This document shows positions 15,626 to 24,279 of a DNA stretch of 50,032 nucleotides, one piece after another. The notes below the pieces were generated by a model, which was not told the origin of the DNA, did no database searches, and was given only the letters and a program-made list of their open reading frames with translations. This DNA is from JAVBPE01 sp031549865 (GTDB lineage: Bacteria; Bacillota_I; Bacilli_A; Acholeplasmatales; Anaeroplasmataceae). Numbering within the stretch: position 1 is the stretch's first letter; every line of letters begins with the position of its first letter. The DNA is taken from positions 1 through 50,032 of the forward strand of contig JAVBPE010000009.1 in assembly GCA_031549865.1 (NCBI GenBank), written 5' to 3'. A program made the translations under genes and the position numbers.

Positions 15626-17605
15626 TTCTAAATAATTATGTGGTTTATATGATAATGGTGCAGTACCATTTTCAAAATATTCATAATAGCTATTTGGTTC
15701 ATTCTTTGCTAAATAAATATTATAGCCATCTTGATAGATTTTAACTTTTTCTATATTAGAAGGCATATCATAAGTTTGATTGCTTAAAGCAAATTGTTCA
15801 AATAGAATTTTCATTACACTTCTAGGTATTTGTTTTGTTTCAGAATTTAAGTAATGTCCTTCAACTAAAACATCATAACCTACCCAAATTCCAATTGTTA
15901 AATCTTTGGTATACGCTATAACTAAGGAATCTTTTGTTGTTCCAGCGGGGATGTTATATTTTTTTAATGTCGCATCGTCATAATTAGTTTGACCTGTTTT
16001 TGCCATTAAATAAGTTTTTGGAATGTCAAAATAAGTATTTTTAAAAACATCATGTAATGTTTCATTTATTAAAAAGGCAGTTGATGATCTCATCACCTGT
16101 TTTTTTGTATTTTCTATCTCATAAGTTTCTAAACCTTTTTCATATGCTTTAATAGGAGTGGCATCAGCATATTTCCCTAAATTCGCAAATGCAGTATAAG
16201 CATTTGTCAAACTAAGAAGTGAATATCCTTCTAAAGAACCTCCGATTGCTTCAGCTTCATAAACAGCATTATTATTTTCTAATCCTAAATTTGAAGCAAA
16301 TTTCATTGCTTTTTCAATTCCAACTTCTTGGAATAACTTAAGGGCCGGAATATTCCTACTAGTACTTAAGGCTTTTCTTAAAGTGATTGGTCCTAAATAC
16401 TGATTATCCCAATTTTTAATTGAACTACCATTAGAATATGTATATGGTTCATCATCAATAATTGAAGACAAAGTGTAATTATTATATTCGATTGCCGGTG
16501 CATAATCCAAAATGGGTTTAATTGTTGAACCAGGTTGTATTTTAGTTAAAGCGTAATTTAATACATGTTCATCAGTAGAAGTGTTTCCACAAATAGCTTT
16601 TACTCCATTTGTTTTATTATCAATTACAACAATAGCGCATTTTAATAAGGGATCAGTGAATTGGGAATATTTATTGTTGATAATATCATATATTTCTTTT
16701 TGAATATTAGAATCAATGTGAGTATATATTTTATAATCAGAATCATAAAAATTAACTTGATAATTATTAGTTAAATAAGAATATAAATAATCAAAATATG
16801 AACTCATATAATTAGAAGTAGAATTGATACTTCCTTTATTTAAGGTTGTTGTAATATCAATTGCACTATAAGTTTCATATTCTAAATCAGTTATATATCC
16901 TTCTAAATTCATTTGTTTCATAACTAAATTGCGTCTGTTTTCTGTTTCACTAGGATTATTAAAAGGATTATAGAAATTAGGTAATTGAACCATTCCAGCT
17001 AGTGTAGCCGCTTCATAAACTGTTAAATCAAGGGGATGTTTATTAAAATAATATTTTGATGCTAAAGATATTCCATATAATCTTCCACCAAATAAAACAT
17101 TATTTAGATATGCTTCTAATATTTGTTCTTTTGTATAATTGTAATCTAATTTCATTGCTAAAGCAATTTCTTTTATCTTTCGATCAAATGTTTTTTCGCT
17201 AGTTAAATAGATATTTTTAATATATTGTTGAGTTATTGTTGATGCACCAGAAACAATTTTTTGATTAAATATATTTTGCTTTAAGGCACTTATAACTCTC
17301 TTATAATTAATTCCATTATGAGTGTAATAATCTTGATCTTCAATACTTATAAAGGATTTAATAACATTATCACTTATCTCAGAGATTGGGACATAATTAA
17401 AAAATGTTGTTCCTAAATTTGAAATTTCATCACCATTATTATCATAAACTTTGCAATTTTCAGAAGGTAATGACATATTTAATTTAACATCTTTTGCATA
17501 ATCATAAAGATTAACTGCATATATTGAAATAGTAATTAAAAGTAATGTTAAGGTTATGGATAAGAAAGTTAAAAATTTCTTAAAAAAAGATTTCATTAAC
17601 CACAT
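15620..17605 (-). CDS. Class A penicillin-binding protein (PBP1A family)
   Basis: Bifunctional peptidoglycan synthase at the membrane, up to 661 residues. It has an N-terminal membrane anchor (about 10-32) and a GT51 glycosyltransferase domain (SIEDQDYYTHNGINYKR, ITQQYIKN, about 65-240). The transpeptidase domain has active Ser 360 in STIK, then STSRN, then AKTGQT. It uses penicillin-sensitive cross-linking. ATG 17605 or the ATG three codons on (17596) could start it; neither has a strong Shine-Dalgarno. Translation is probably coupled to recU, whose end overlaps this start, as in Bacillus recU-ponA. Confidence 0.93.
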   Translation of the reverse strand: MWLMKSFFKKFLTFLSITLTLLLITISIYAVNLYDYAKDVKLNMSLPSENCKVYDNNGDEISNLGTTFFNYVPISEISDNVIKSFISIEDQDYYTHNGINYKRVISALKQNIFNQKIVSGASTITQQYIKNIYLTSEKTFDRKIKEIALAMKLDYNYTKEQILEAYLNNVLFGGRLYGISLASKYYFNKHPLDLTVYEAATLAGMVQLPNFYNPFNNPSETENRRNLVMKQMNLEGYITDLEYETYSAIDITTTLNKGSINSTSNYMSSYFDYLYSYLTNNYQVNFYDSDYKIYTHIDSNIQKEIYDIINNKYSQFTDPLLKCAIVVIDNKTNGVKAICGNTSTDEHVLNYALTKIQPGSTIKPILDYAPAIEYNNYTLSSIIDDEPYTYSNGSSIKNWDNQYLGPITLRKALSTSRNIPALKLFQEVGIEKAMKFASNLGLENNNAVYEAEAIGGSLEGYSLLSLTNAYTAFANLGKYADATPIKAYEKGLETYEIENTKKQVMRSSTAFLINETLHDVFKNTYFDIPKTYLMAKTGQTNYDDATLKKYNIPAGTTKDSLVIAYTKDLTIGIWVGYDVLVEGHYLNSETKQIPRSVMKILFEQFALSNQTYDMPSNIEKVKIYQDGYNIYLAKNEPNSYYEYFENGTAPLSYKPHNYLEL

Positions 17606-18149
17606 TTAAATATGAAAGCCGAGGTAAATAGCCTTCTTTAATTAAATGTCCATGCTCCTTAAATGTCTCATACGATATGGATTTTCTGCCGCCTTTTTTG
17701 GCTTCATCCCAAATAGTTTTTAAGATATCAAAAGGTAATAAGTAGTATTCATTATACTTATTAAATGAAACAATTAAAAAACCAATACCTCCATGTTTAA
17801 CAATGTTTTCTAAATGACTAATTTGATGCTTGTGGATATTTGCTAAAGGGAAAGATGTTTGATTATTATTTTCTTTGGCTTCAAAGTCAATATATCTTCC
17901 TTTATAAATTCCATTATAGTCAGTAGTAGAAGGCGTCTTGTAATAAGCTTCAGTAATAACTGCTTTATTACGTGAAGGATAATCTACTTTAACGATTTGA
18001 ACAGGTGTTGGCTTTTTATGAATAACTGCAATGTCATTAGCTAAATAATATTCATTTGAGGCATTGATTATTTCCTCTAAATTCATACCACGATTTGCTG
18101 CATTCTTTGAAGTATTCACTCTTGATTTTTTTACTATTGGAAAATTCAT
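17580..18149 (-). CDS. recU: Holliday junction resolvase RecU
   Basis: 189 residues. RecU cuts Holliday junctions in recombination and chromosome segregation. It opens with NRGMNLEEIINASNEYY. The nuclease core is visible in STTDYNGIYKGRYIDFEAKE and HKHQISHLENI. A C-terminal GYLPRLSYL stretch is typical. The ATG at 18149 is chosen because AAGGAAGGTGATAAT precedes it and the family begins with a short basic tail here. The gene overlaps the PBP gene by up to 26 bases, a pairing known from Bacilli. Confidence 0.93.
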   Translation of the reverse strand: MNFPIVKKSRVNTSKNAANRGMNLEEIINASNEYYLANDIAVIHKKPTPVQIVKVDYPSRNKAVITEAYYKTPSTTDYNGIYKGRYIDFEAKENNNQTSFPLANIHKHQISHLENIVKHGGIGFLIVSFNKYNEYYLLPFDILKTIWDEAKKGGRKSISYETFKEHGHLIKEGYLPRLSYLNVVNEIFF

Positions 18150-18321
18150 ATTATCACCTTCCTTAATTTTAACATATTTTATTACTATTTTCTTTTGTAT
18201 TTTAACCAAAATACGAATAGTTATGATTAATTTGGCTTATAAAAACATTTTCATAAAAAAAAGTCTTAAAAAAATGATTGTTTTTAGGTAAAATAATAAT
18301 ATATATTATGAGGTGATAAAA

Positions 18322-18633
18322 ATGGCAAATGTTAAAGTTGAATTTATTGCAAAAGTTGCACAAGATGTTAAAGAAGTATACTTAGTTGGTAGTGATGAAA
18401 AAATTGGTTCTTGGGATCCAAAAAATGCTATAAAAATGAACAACAAAGAAAAAGGTGTATTCACTATTTCTAAGATGTTTGAAGCAGGAGATGAAATCGA
18501 ATTTAAGTTTTTAAGTTCTAAATCTTATTCAAATGTTGAAAAGGGTTTATATTTAGAAGAAATTGAAAATCATAAAGTAACTGCAAAAAGTGGAGTTAAA
18601 AAAGTAATCGTAGTTAAAAATTTTGCTTGTTAA
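18322..18633 (+). CDS. Stand-alone CBM20 (starch-binding) domain protein
   Basis: 103 residues, no signal peptide, single domain. VEFIAKVAQDVKEVYLVGS followed by IGSWDP matches the start of a family 20 carbohydrate-binding module, including the Trp of the sugar-binding surface. FEAGDEIEFKFL fits the middle strands. CBM20 is normally fused to amylases; here no catalytic domain is attached or adjacent. A cytosolic glycogen or maltodextrin adaptor is possible. The ATG at 18322 follows GAGGTG. A terminator follows the stop. Confidence 0.75.
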   Translation: MANVKVEFIAKVAQDVKEVYLVGSDEKIGSWDPKNAIKMNNKEKGVFTISKMFEAGDEIEFKFLSSKSYSNVEKGLYLEEIENHKVTAKSGVKKVIVVKNFAC

Positions 18634-18639
18634 TTCTTT

Positions 18640-18670
18640 AAAGAATGGGCTATAACCTATTCTTTTTCTT
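18640..18670 (+). terminator. Terminator after the CBM20 gene
   Basis: AAAGAATGGG (18640-18649), 6-base loop, CCTATTCTTT (18656-18665), one G-U pair, then T-rich. Confidence 0.8.
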
Positions 18671-18700
18671 TTGAGTTTAATATCATAAGATGGTGATTTT

Positions 18701-19480
18701 ATGATAGGTATAATAAAGACCTTAGATAAGCGTTATGATTATTTATATGAATTTTTAAATAAGGAAGTAATTTATTCGGATGATATACATTCGTTTTTTC
18801 AAATCGATACGTTAATTATTCCCCCACTTGGTGCAGATTATTTGTTATTTTTTAAGCATACAAATATCTCATTAAATGAAATATTTTTACAAAACCCATA
18901 TTTAAAGACTATTGTTACAGGTCTTAAAAGTAAAGAATTAATAGCTTTTTGTGAAACTCATAATATTAAATTATTATCATTTTTAGATGATGAAGAAGTG
19001 GTTAGAGAAAACGCCAAATTTACTGCTGAAGCATGCATTAGATTAATGAGTGAAAAATTAGATTGTTCTTTAAAAGATTTATCAATTCTTATTTTAGGTT
19101 ATGGAAATATTTCTTATTACTTAAATGAAATGTTGAATATTTATGATAGTAATGTTACGATTTATTCTAAAGATGCGACTGAATTAAAACTTGCAAAATT
19201 AAGTAAAATAAAAGTTTTAGAAGAAATTGATGATTTATCACATTTTGATTGTATAATTAACACTATTCCTAAAACAATAATGAATAAAGAGAACTTAGAT
19301 ACAATACTTACCAAACAAATATTAATAGAGCTTGCAAGCTATCCTTATGGTATAAATATTGAGTATCTAAAACAAAAAAACAATGAAGTTTTATTATATC
19401 AAGGGCTTCCTGGAAAAGTTGTTCCTAAAAGTGGGGCAAAATTGATATATAATTTTTTAAAAAATAATAAAATAAATTGA
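18701..19480 (+). CDS. Dipicolinate synthase subunit A-like protein
   Basis: 259 residues, cytosolic. The N-terminal half contains LIIPPLGADY. A Rossmann domain follows with ILILGYGNISYYLNEML and the end motif QGLPGKVVPKSGAKLI, which matches DpaA (SpoVFA). DpaA with DpaB makes dipicolinate in spores. No dpaB is adjacent, and the NAD loop GYGNIS is somewhat altered from GxGxxG. The order DpaA-like, RNase J, FtsK-like matches the Bacillus dpaA to spoIIIE region, which supports the call. The activity in this organism is open. GGTGAT precedes the ATG. Confidence 0.7.
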   Translation: MIGIIKTLDKRYDYLYEFLNKEVIYSDDIHSFFQIDTLIIPPLGADYLLFFKHTNISLNEIFLQNPYLKTIVTGLKSKELIAFCETHNIKLLSFLDDEEVVRENAKFTAEACIRLMSEKLDCSLKDLSILILGYGNISYYLNEMLNIYDSNVTIYSKDATELKLAKLSKIKVLEEIDDLSHFDCIINTIPKTIMNKENLDTILTKQILIELASYPYGINIEYLKQKNNEVLLYQGLPGKVVPKSGAKLIYNFLKNNKIN

Positions 19481-19489
19481 TATATAACC

Positions 19490-19518
19490 TTGAATTAAAA
19501 TAAGAAAAACTATATAAT
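19490..19518 (+). promoter_or_regulatory. Promoter of the RNase J-like gene
   Basis: TTGAAT (19490-19495), 17-base spacer, TATAAT (19513-19518). Confidence 0.75.
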
Positions 19519-19553
19519 AGTAATATATATGTACGATTTATAAAAATATATGT

Positions 19554-19595
19554 AGGAGGAAATGTTTAAGTCACTTTTGACATGAAAACAATATG
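19554..19595 (+). other. Distant Shine-Dalgarno bridged by a hairpin
   Basis: A strong AGGAGG (19554-19559) lies 33 bases from the RNase J ATG (19593), too far to act directly. Between them GTCA/TGAC (19570-19573 with 19578-19581) and flanking pairs (19565-19568 with 19583-19586, one G-U) form a hairpin. Folding it would shorten the gap to about 11 bases. The ATG at 19562 is only two bases from AGGAGG and opens a 7-codon ORF ending at 19585. Confidence 0.45.
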
Positions 19596-21320
19596 TGTAA
19601 TATAAAAATAATAGGCCTAGGTGGGCTACAAGAAAATGGAAAAAATTTATTTATAGTTGAAGTTGATTCACGTATTTTTATTATGGATGCCGGACTAAAG
19701 TATCCTTCAACAGATTTATATGGTGTAGATATAGTAGTACCAGATATTAGTTATTTAGTTGAAAATAAAGATAAAATTGCGGGGATTTTTTTGACGCATG
19801 GTCATGAAACTCATATTGGCTCTGTTGATAAAATTTTACAAGAAATTAAGACAAAAGTTTATGGTTCAAAGTTTACATTAGCTTTAGTAAAAGATGCATT
19901 AAAAGAAAAAGAAATAGAAACAAAAGAAGAAATGTTTGTTGAAGTAAATCCTAAGGTTTCATTACACTTTGGAAATAATACAAGAGTAAGATTTATTGAG
20001 ATGGCGCACGATGTACCAGAATGTTATGGTATTGTTATTAATACAGAAAATGGTAACATTGTATATACTGGTGATTATACATTTGATCAAAATGCAAAAA
20101 TTGATTACGCTTCGATGTATCGTTCAATGGCAATTATAGCCAAAGAAGGTGTATTAGCTTTATTAACAGAGTCTTTAGGTGCAACAAACGATCAAAATAG
20201 AGGAACAATTTTAGAGTTTAAATTAAGATTAAATAATATTTTTGCAACAACAGAGAGTAGAATCATATTTTCTTTATTCTCATCTGATTTATTAAGAATT
20301 CAACAAATAGTGGATATTGCGGTATCTTTTAAAAAACGTATTGCAATAATTGGTAGAAAAACTCAACGAATTGTTAATCAAGCAATGAATTTAGGTTATT
20401 TAAAAATTCCTGATGAAGCATTAGTTAATTTAAGATATATAGATGAAAAAAATACTAATGAAGATAAAGATTTAGTAATCTTAGTAACCGGTGAACGTCA
20501 TGAACCTTACTTTATGCTTCAAAGAATGAGTAAGAAAATAGATCGACTTGTTCACTTATCAGAACAAGACCGTATTGTTATTTTGACAACACCTCATCTT
20601 GGAACTGAAAAAATGGCAGCGAGAACATTAGATATGATTTATAAAGTTACAAGTCATGTCAGTGTTTTCAAATCAAATTTATTGCCATCTTCTCATGCAT
20701 CAAGAGAAGAAATTAAGCAGATGATTAATATATTAAAACCAAAATATGTAATTCCTGTAATTGGTGAATATCGTCACCAATATGCACTAAGAATAGTTGC
20801 AAATTGTATTGGTTATCTTGATGATCAAATAATTATTTTGGATAATGGAGATATTGCAACGTTTGAAGATGGCAAATATATTGGAATTACTGGGGACGTG
20901 TCAGTTGGAGAAATCTTAATTGATGGTAAAGCATTTAAAGATGTTGGAGATGTTGTAATGCGTGACCGTGAATTATTAGCTCAAGATGGAGTTTTATTAA
21001 TAAGTGCGAATGTTAATCCACGTAATAAAAGAGTAATTAATGGACCAGAAGTAGTTTCCAAAGGTTTTCAATCAATTAAAGAAAATGATGAAATTATGCA
21101 AGAAATCAATAGGATATTTACATTAGTAAGTGAAAAGCACTTATTAACTAAGTTTATAAACTGGAGTGAATATAAGCTTGATTTGAAAAATGAAATATCA
21201 CGTGCGATATATAAATTATCAAAAAGGAATCCAATTATTATTCCTGTATTAATTTCAACTGATGTTGATTTATTAAAATCAATAAGTGCAATTGAAGTTG
21301 AACAAAAAGAACATGTTTAA
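19593..21320 (+). CDS. RNase J family protein, RNase J2-like
   Basis: 575 residues, full length: beta-lactamase/beta-CASP core and a C-terminal domain. It begins IKIIGLGGLQENGKNLF as RNase J does. The metal motif normally HGHEDH reads HGHETH (Asp to Thr at 73). The late motif normally PVHGE reads PVIGE (His to Ile at 390). HDVPE and TGDYTFD keep their ligands. This loss fits RNase J2, the weak partner of J1 in mRNA decay and rRNA processing. The gene position next to a dpaA-like gene also matches rnjB of Bacillus. A J1 gene should exist elsewhere. Confidence 0.85.
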   Translation: MCNIKIIGLGGLQENGKNLFIVEVDSRIFIMDAGLKYPSTDLYGVDIVVPDISYLVENKDKIAGIFLTHGHETHIGSVDKILQEIKTKVYGSKFTLALVKDALKEKEIETKEEMFVEVNPKVSLHFGNNTRVRFIEMAHDVPECYGIVINTENGNIVYTGDYTFDQNAKIDYASMYRSMAIIAKEGVLALLTESLGATNDQNRGTILEFKLRLNNIFATTESRIIFSLFSSDLLRIQQIVDIAVSFKKRIAIIGRKTQRIVNQAMNLGYLKIPDEALVNLRYIDEKNTNEDKDLVILVTGERHEPYFMLQRMSKKIDRLVHLSEQDRIVILTTPHLGTEKMAARTLDMIYKVTSHVSVFKSNLLPSSHASREEIKQMINILKPKYVIPVIGEYRHQYALRIVANCIGYLDDQIIILDNGDIATFEDGKYIGITGDVSVGEILIDGKAFKDVGDVVMRDRELLAQDGVLLISANVNPRNKRVINGPEVVSKGFQSIKENDEIMQEINRIFTLVSEKHLLTKFINWSEYKLDLKNEISRAIYKLSKRNPIIIPVLISTDVDLLKSISAIEVEQKEHV

Positions 21321-21344
21321 GAAAGACGAAAGTCTTTCTTTTTT
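21319..21344 (+). terminator. Terminator after the RNase J-like gene
   Basis: AAGAAAGAC (21319-21327), GAAA loop, GTCTTTCTT (21332-21340), then T. A weaker AACTAT/ATAGTT repeat follows at 21351-21369. Confidence 0.88.
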
Positions 21345-21426
21345 ATAAATAACTATTTTTGTGATAGTTTTTCCTTTTAAAAAGATAATATGTTTGCTAT
21401 AGTATAATTAATTATGGAGGAATCTT

Positions 21427-22968
21427 ATGAAATTTGAAATATTAACGAAAACATCAAGAAGTATAAGTATAGAACTTTTAAATAATTTTGCTTATTATAA
21501 TGATAAAGAATTTGATGTTTATTTAAATGGAAAATTATATTATGAAAATATTAAAACTAATGTTGTTTCAATATATGATTTAAATCCAAATACTAAATAT
21601 GAATTAAAAATAAATGATTATGAAATAGATTTTGTCACAGATTATGAATCATTTGTTTTAAATGTTAAAGATTTTAGAGCAATTGGTGACGGAATAACCG
21701 ATGATACATTAGCTATTCAAACAGCTATAATGTGTGCATCAAAAAACTCAACAATTTACATTCCTAAAGGAACATATTTAATAAGACCAATTTTCTTAAA
21801 ATCTGATATCACACTTTATTTAGAAAAAGATGCTCTTATTGTAGGAGATTATAACAGAGATCATTATCCAGTATTACCTGGCATCATAAAAGGTAGTGAT
21901 GGCGAACTTAATTTAGGAACTTGGGAAGGTGATGAAGTTGAATGCTTTGCAAGTACAATTACAGGAATCAATGTTTCAAATGTTAAAATTGTAGGAGAGG
22001 GTGCTATAGATTGCCAATCAACTTTAGGTGATTGGTATACAAACCATCGTGTTAAGCGTATTGCTTGGCGTCCATTTGGCGTTTATTTTAATAGATGCAA
22101 TAATATTTTAATGCAAGGTATAAGTGTAAGAAACACGCCTTCTTGGAATATTCACCCCTATTTTTCAAATGATTTAACTTTCATTGATTTAAAATTAGAA
22201 AATCCTCATCATATGCCTACTACTGATGGACTTGATCCTGATTGTTGTAGTGATGTTAAAATTATTGGATTATATATAAGTGTTGGCGATGATTGTATTG
22301 CAATAAAATCTGGTCAAATCGACTTAGCAAAGAAGCATTTAACGCCATCTAAAGATATCGAAATACGTAATTGCTTGATGGAACATGGGCACGGGGGAGT
22401 AGTTTTTGGAAGTGAATCATCAGCTGGAATTTTAAATGTTAATGTAACAAGATGTATATTTCATAAAACTGATAGAGGCTTACGTATTAAAACAAGAAGA
22501 GGCCGCGGAAGATATGGAATTATTGATAACGTTAACTTTGATAACATCATTATGGATCACGTTGATACGCCTTTTGTAGTTAATATGTATTATAATATGG
22601 GACCAGTTGGTGGACATGAAGAATATGCTTGGACTAAAGAAAAACTACCAGTTGACGAACGTACTCCATATATTGGGCATTTCCATTTTAAAAATATGAA
22701 ATGTATTAATGTAACATTAGCTGCGGGAATGTTTTTAGGGTTACCAGAAGAACCAATTAAAGGAATTACTTTAGAAAATATTTCTTTTGAATACGATATT
22801 AATGCAACTGCCGGGTTCCCTGTTATGGTTGAACACAAAACAGAGGTATTAAGACATGGCTTAGATTTTTCTAATGTTGATAATGTTAAAATAATTAATG
22901 TATCATTTAAAGATGTTTTGACACAAGAAATTATTTGTGAAAATGTTTTAAATTTAACTAAAGAATAA
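21427..22968 (+). CDS. Glycoside hydrolase family 28 (polygalacturonase-like)
   Basis: 513 residues, no signal peptide, so intracellular. A small Fn3-like domain (about 1-72) precedes a right-handed beta-helix starting VKDFRAIGDGITDDTLAIQ. Catalytic motifs are TTDGLDPD (Asp 267), GDDCIAIKSG (Asp 288, 289), EHGHGG and RGLRIKT. GH28 enzymes hydrolyse galacturonan bonds by inversion. A cytosolic form probably trims imported oligogalacturonides, possibly releasing galacturonate. This fits the uronate operon at 44.9-50 kb, though it lies 22 kb away. GGAGG precedes the ATG, and a -10 TATAAT lies at 21403-21408. Confidence 0.92.
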   Translation: MKFEILTKTSRSISIELLNNFAYYNDKEFDVYLNGKLYYENIKTNVVSIYDLNPNTKYELKINDYEIDFVTDYESFVLNVKDFRAIGDGITDDTLAIQTAIMCASKNSTIYIPKGTYLIRPIFLKSDITLYLEKDALIVGDYNRDHYPVLPGIIKGSDGELNLGTWEGDEVECFASTITGINVSNVKIVGEGAIDCQSTLGDWYTNHRVKRIAWRPFGVYFNRCNNILMQGISVRNTPSWNIHPYFSNDLTFIDLKLENPHHMPTTDGLDPDCCSDVKIIGLYISVGDDCIAIKSGQIDLAKKHLTPSKDIEIRNCLMEHGHGGVVFGSESSAGILNVNVTRCIFHKTDRGLRIKTRRGRGRYGIIDNVNFDNIIMDHVDTPFVVNMYYNMGPVGGHEEYAWTKEKLPVDERTPYIGHFHFKNMKCINVTLAAGMFLGLPEEPIKGITLENISFEYDINATAGFPVMVEHKTEVLRHGLDFSNVDNVKIINVSFKDVLTQEIICENVLNLTKE

Positions 22969-22991
22969 AGTATTCTATTTTTAAAAAAATA

Positions 22992-23000
22992 TGTTATAAT
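22992..23000 (+). promoter_or_regulatory. Extended -10 promoter of the DCD-fold pair
   Basis: TGTTATAAT, with no clear -35. It lies 55 bases before the ATG at 23055. Confidence 0.5.
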
Positions 23001-23054
23001 AAAATAAATATTACACTATTATAAAATATTTAATAAATTTTTGGAGGGGATAGA

Positions 23055-23651
23055 ATGTCTTTAATAGATTTAAAAGATCGAATTACTGATGATTGGATTC
23101 TTTATAATAAACAAAAAAAATCATTTAAAAGTAAAATTTTTGTATCTAATGGAATAAAATTAGATAATGATAGTTACAAAACATTGAATTTGACTGTTGG
23201 AGATTCGTATTGGAAAAATGGTGTAGAAATTGCAATTCCTAAAAATGGAATAAAGTTGAAATCTAATGAATCAATTTTAATTAGTTCAAAACAAAAAATT
23301 GCTTTACCATATAATGTATTTGGAGTTATTACTGGTGTTGGCACAAATATTTTTAAACAACAATTTATTTCAGCTGGTAAAATTGATTGTGGCTATAATG
23401 GAAATTTAAAAGTAGCTCTTTATAATGGTAATAAAGGTGTTGTCACTTTTAAATCAGATGATTTATTAGCTGGTTGTAATTTTTTCACAACAGATTTAAC
23501 ATTAAATGAATCAATTTCCGATTTTAAAGATCGAATTCCTTTACCAGAATATTCTGAATCAAAATTGATAATGTTAAAAAATTGGATTATTAATAATATT
23601 TTTGCGATTGTATCCATTATTATCGCATGTCTAACTCTAATTCTAAAGTAG
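23055..23651 (+). CDS. Tail-anchored dCTP deaminase/dUTPase-fold protein
   Basis: 198 residues. The fold is recognised from FISAGKIDCGYNGNLKVALYN, which aligns with the IDPGFxGxxTLELxN motif of dCTP deaminases. The catalytic Glu of that motif is absent (KVAL), and the nucleotide motif G(R)SSLAR reads GVGTNIFKQQ. It is probably not an active deaminase. The C-terminus is a single hydrophobic helix (about 177-198), which suggests tail anchoring with the domain in the cytosol. The next gene is an apparently better preserved homologue 8 bases on. Role unknown. Confidence 0.68.
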   Translation: MSLIDLKDRITDDWILYNKQKKSFKSKIFVSNGIKLDNDSYKTLNLTVGDSYWKNGVEIAIPKNGIKLKSNESILISSKQKIALPYNVFGVITGVGTNIFKQQFISAGKIDCGYNGNLKVALYNGNKGVVTFKSDDLLAGCNFFTTDLTLNESISDFKDRIPLPEYSESKLIMLKNWIINNIFAIVSIIIACLTLILK

Positions 23652-23659
23652 GTGAATAT

Positions 23660-24175
23660 ATGATAATAGTAGGAGAAAATTTGAAGCAATTAATTAATTC
23701 ATATAATCTTATTGATAATGAAGATGCATTTGATGAAAGTTGTATCAATTTAACTATTGATAATACTTTTATAGAATATGAAAAAACAGATCAAATCATA
23801 AGATATCAAGAACAAGATATGGAAAAATTAGTTAAAGAAATTGAAGTTACTAAGGATGGGTACATCTTAAAATCTAAAAGTGCAGTTTTGATATGTTCAA
23901 AAGAAATAGTAAATATGCCTGATTTTTGTTTTGGATTAGTTCAAACAAAAGGAAATTTAGCAAGGTTGTTTGTATTTGCGACTTGTTCTGATGGACAAAT
24001 TGATCCAGGATATAATGGAAAAATAACTTTAGAACTATTCAATGCTTCAGATTTCGATATATTATTTAAACCAGGACAAGAAGTTGCTAATATATATATT
24101 TATAACACTTCAACGCCTTGTAAGAAGTATAGTGGCAAATTTAAAAATGCAAATAAACCGACAATTTCAAAATAA
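23660..24175 (+). CDS. dCTP deaminase-like protein
   Basis: 171 residues, soluble. SCINLTIDNTF and VQTKGNLARLFVFAT correspond to the dCTP deaminase N-terminal and GRSSLAR-type segments. SDGQIDPGYNGKITLELFN keeps the catalytic Glu. The remaining nucleotide site is only partly conserved, so deamination of dCTP is possible but not certain. The ATG at 23660 is chosen because AGGTG precedes it; an in-frame ATG lies 33 bases upstream inside the neighbour. It forms an operon with the tail-anchored paralogue. A weak terminator follows. Confidence 0.72.
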   Translation: MIIVGENLKQLINSYNLIDNEDAFDESCINLTIDNTFIEYEKTDQIIRYQEQDMEKLVKEIEVTKDGYILKSKSAVLICSKEIVNMPDFCFGLVQTKGNLARLFVFATCSDGQIDPGYNGKITLELFNASDFDILFKPGQEVANIYIYNTSTPCKKYSGKFKNANKPTISK

Positions 24176-24183
24176 TAAAAAAG

Positions 24184-24215
24184 ACTTTTTAATTAAAAAA
24201 ATTAAAAAGTTTTTT
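24184..24215 (+). terminator. AT-rich terminator after the DCD-fold pair
   Basis: ACTTTTTAAT (24184-24193), 7-base loop, ATTAAAAAGT (24201-24210), then T. The stem is weak in GC. Confidence 0.6.
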
Positions 24216-24279
24216 CTTTCTTTTTTTTGACATTTTCCGCTTTAATTTTAAGGTATTATTTTAAAAATGAGGTGAGTTT

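Noticed and set aside
17580..17605. recU-pbp overlap as an annotation error
   Set aside because: Both protein ends fit their families and this overlap or close coupling is known in Bacilli.
19562..19595. Frameshift at the RNase J 5' end joining the ATG at 19562 to the gene
   Set aside because: The reading frame from 19593 already begins at the normal family N-terminus, so no lost exon or error is needed.
23055..24175. Prophage origin for the dCTP deaminase-like genes
   Set aside because: Base composition matches the surroundings and no integrase or phage gene is nearby.
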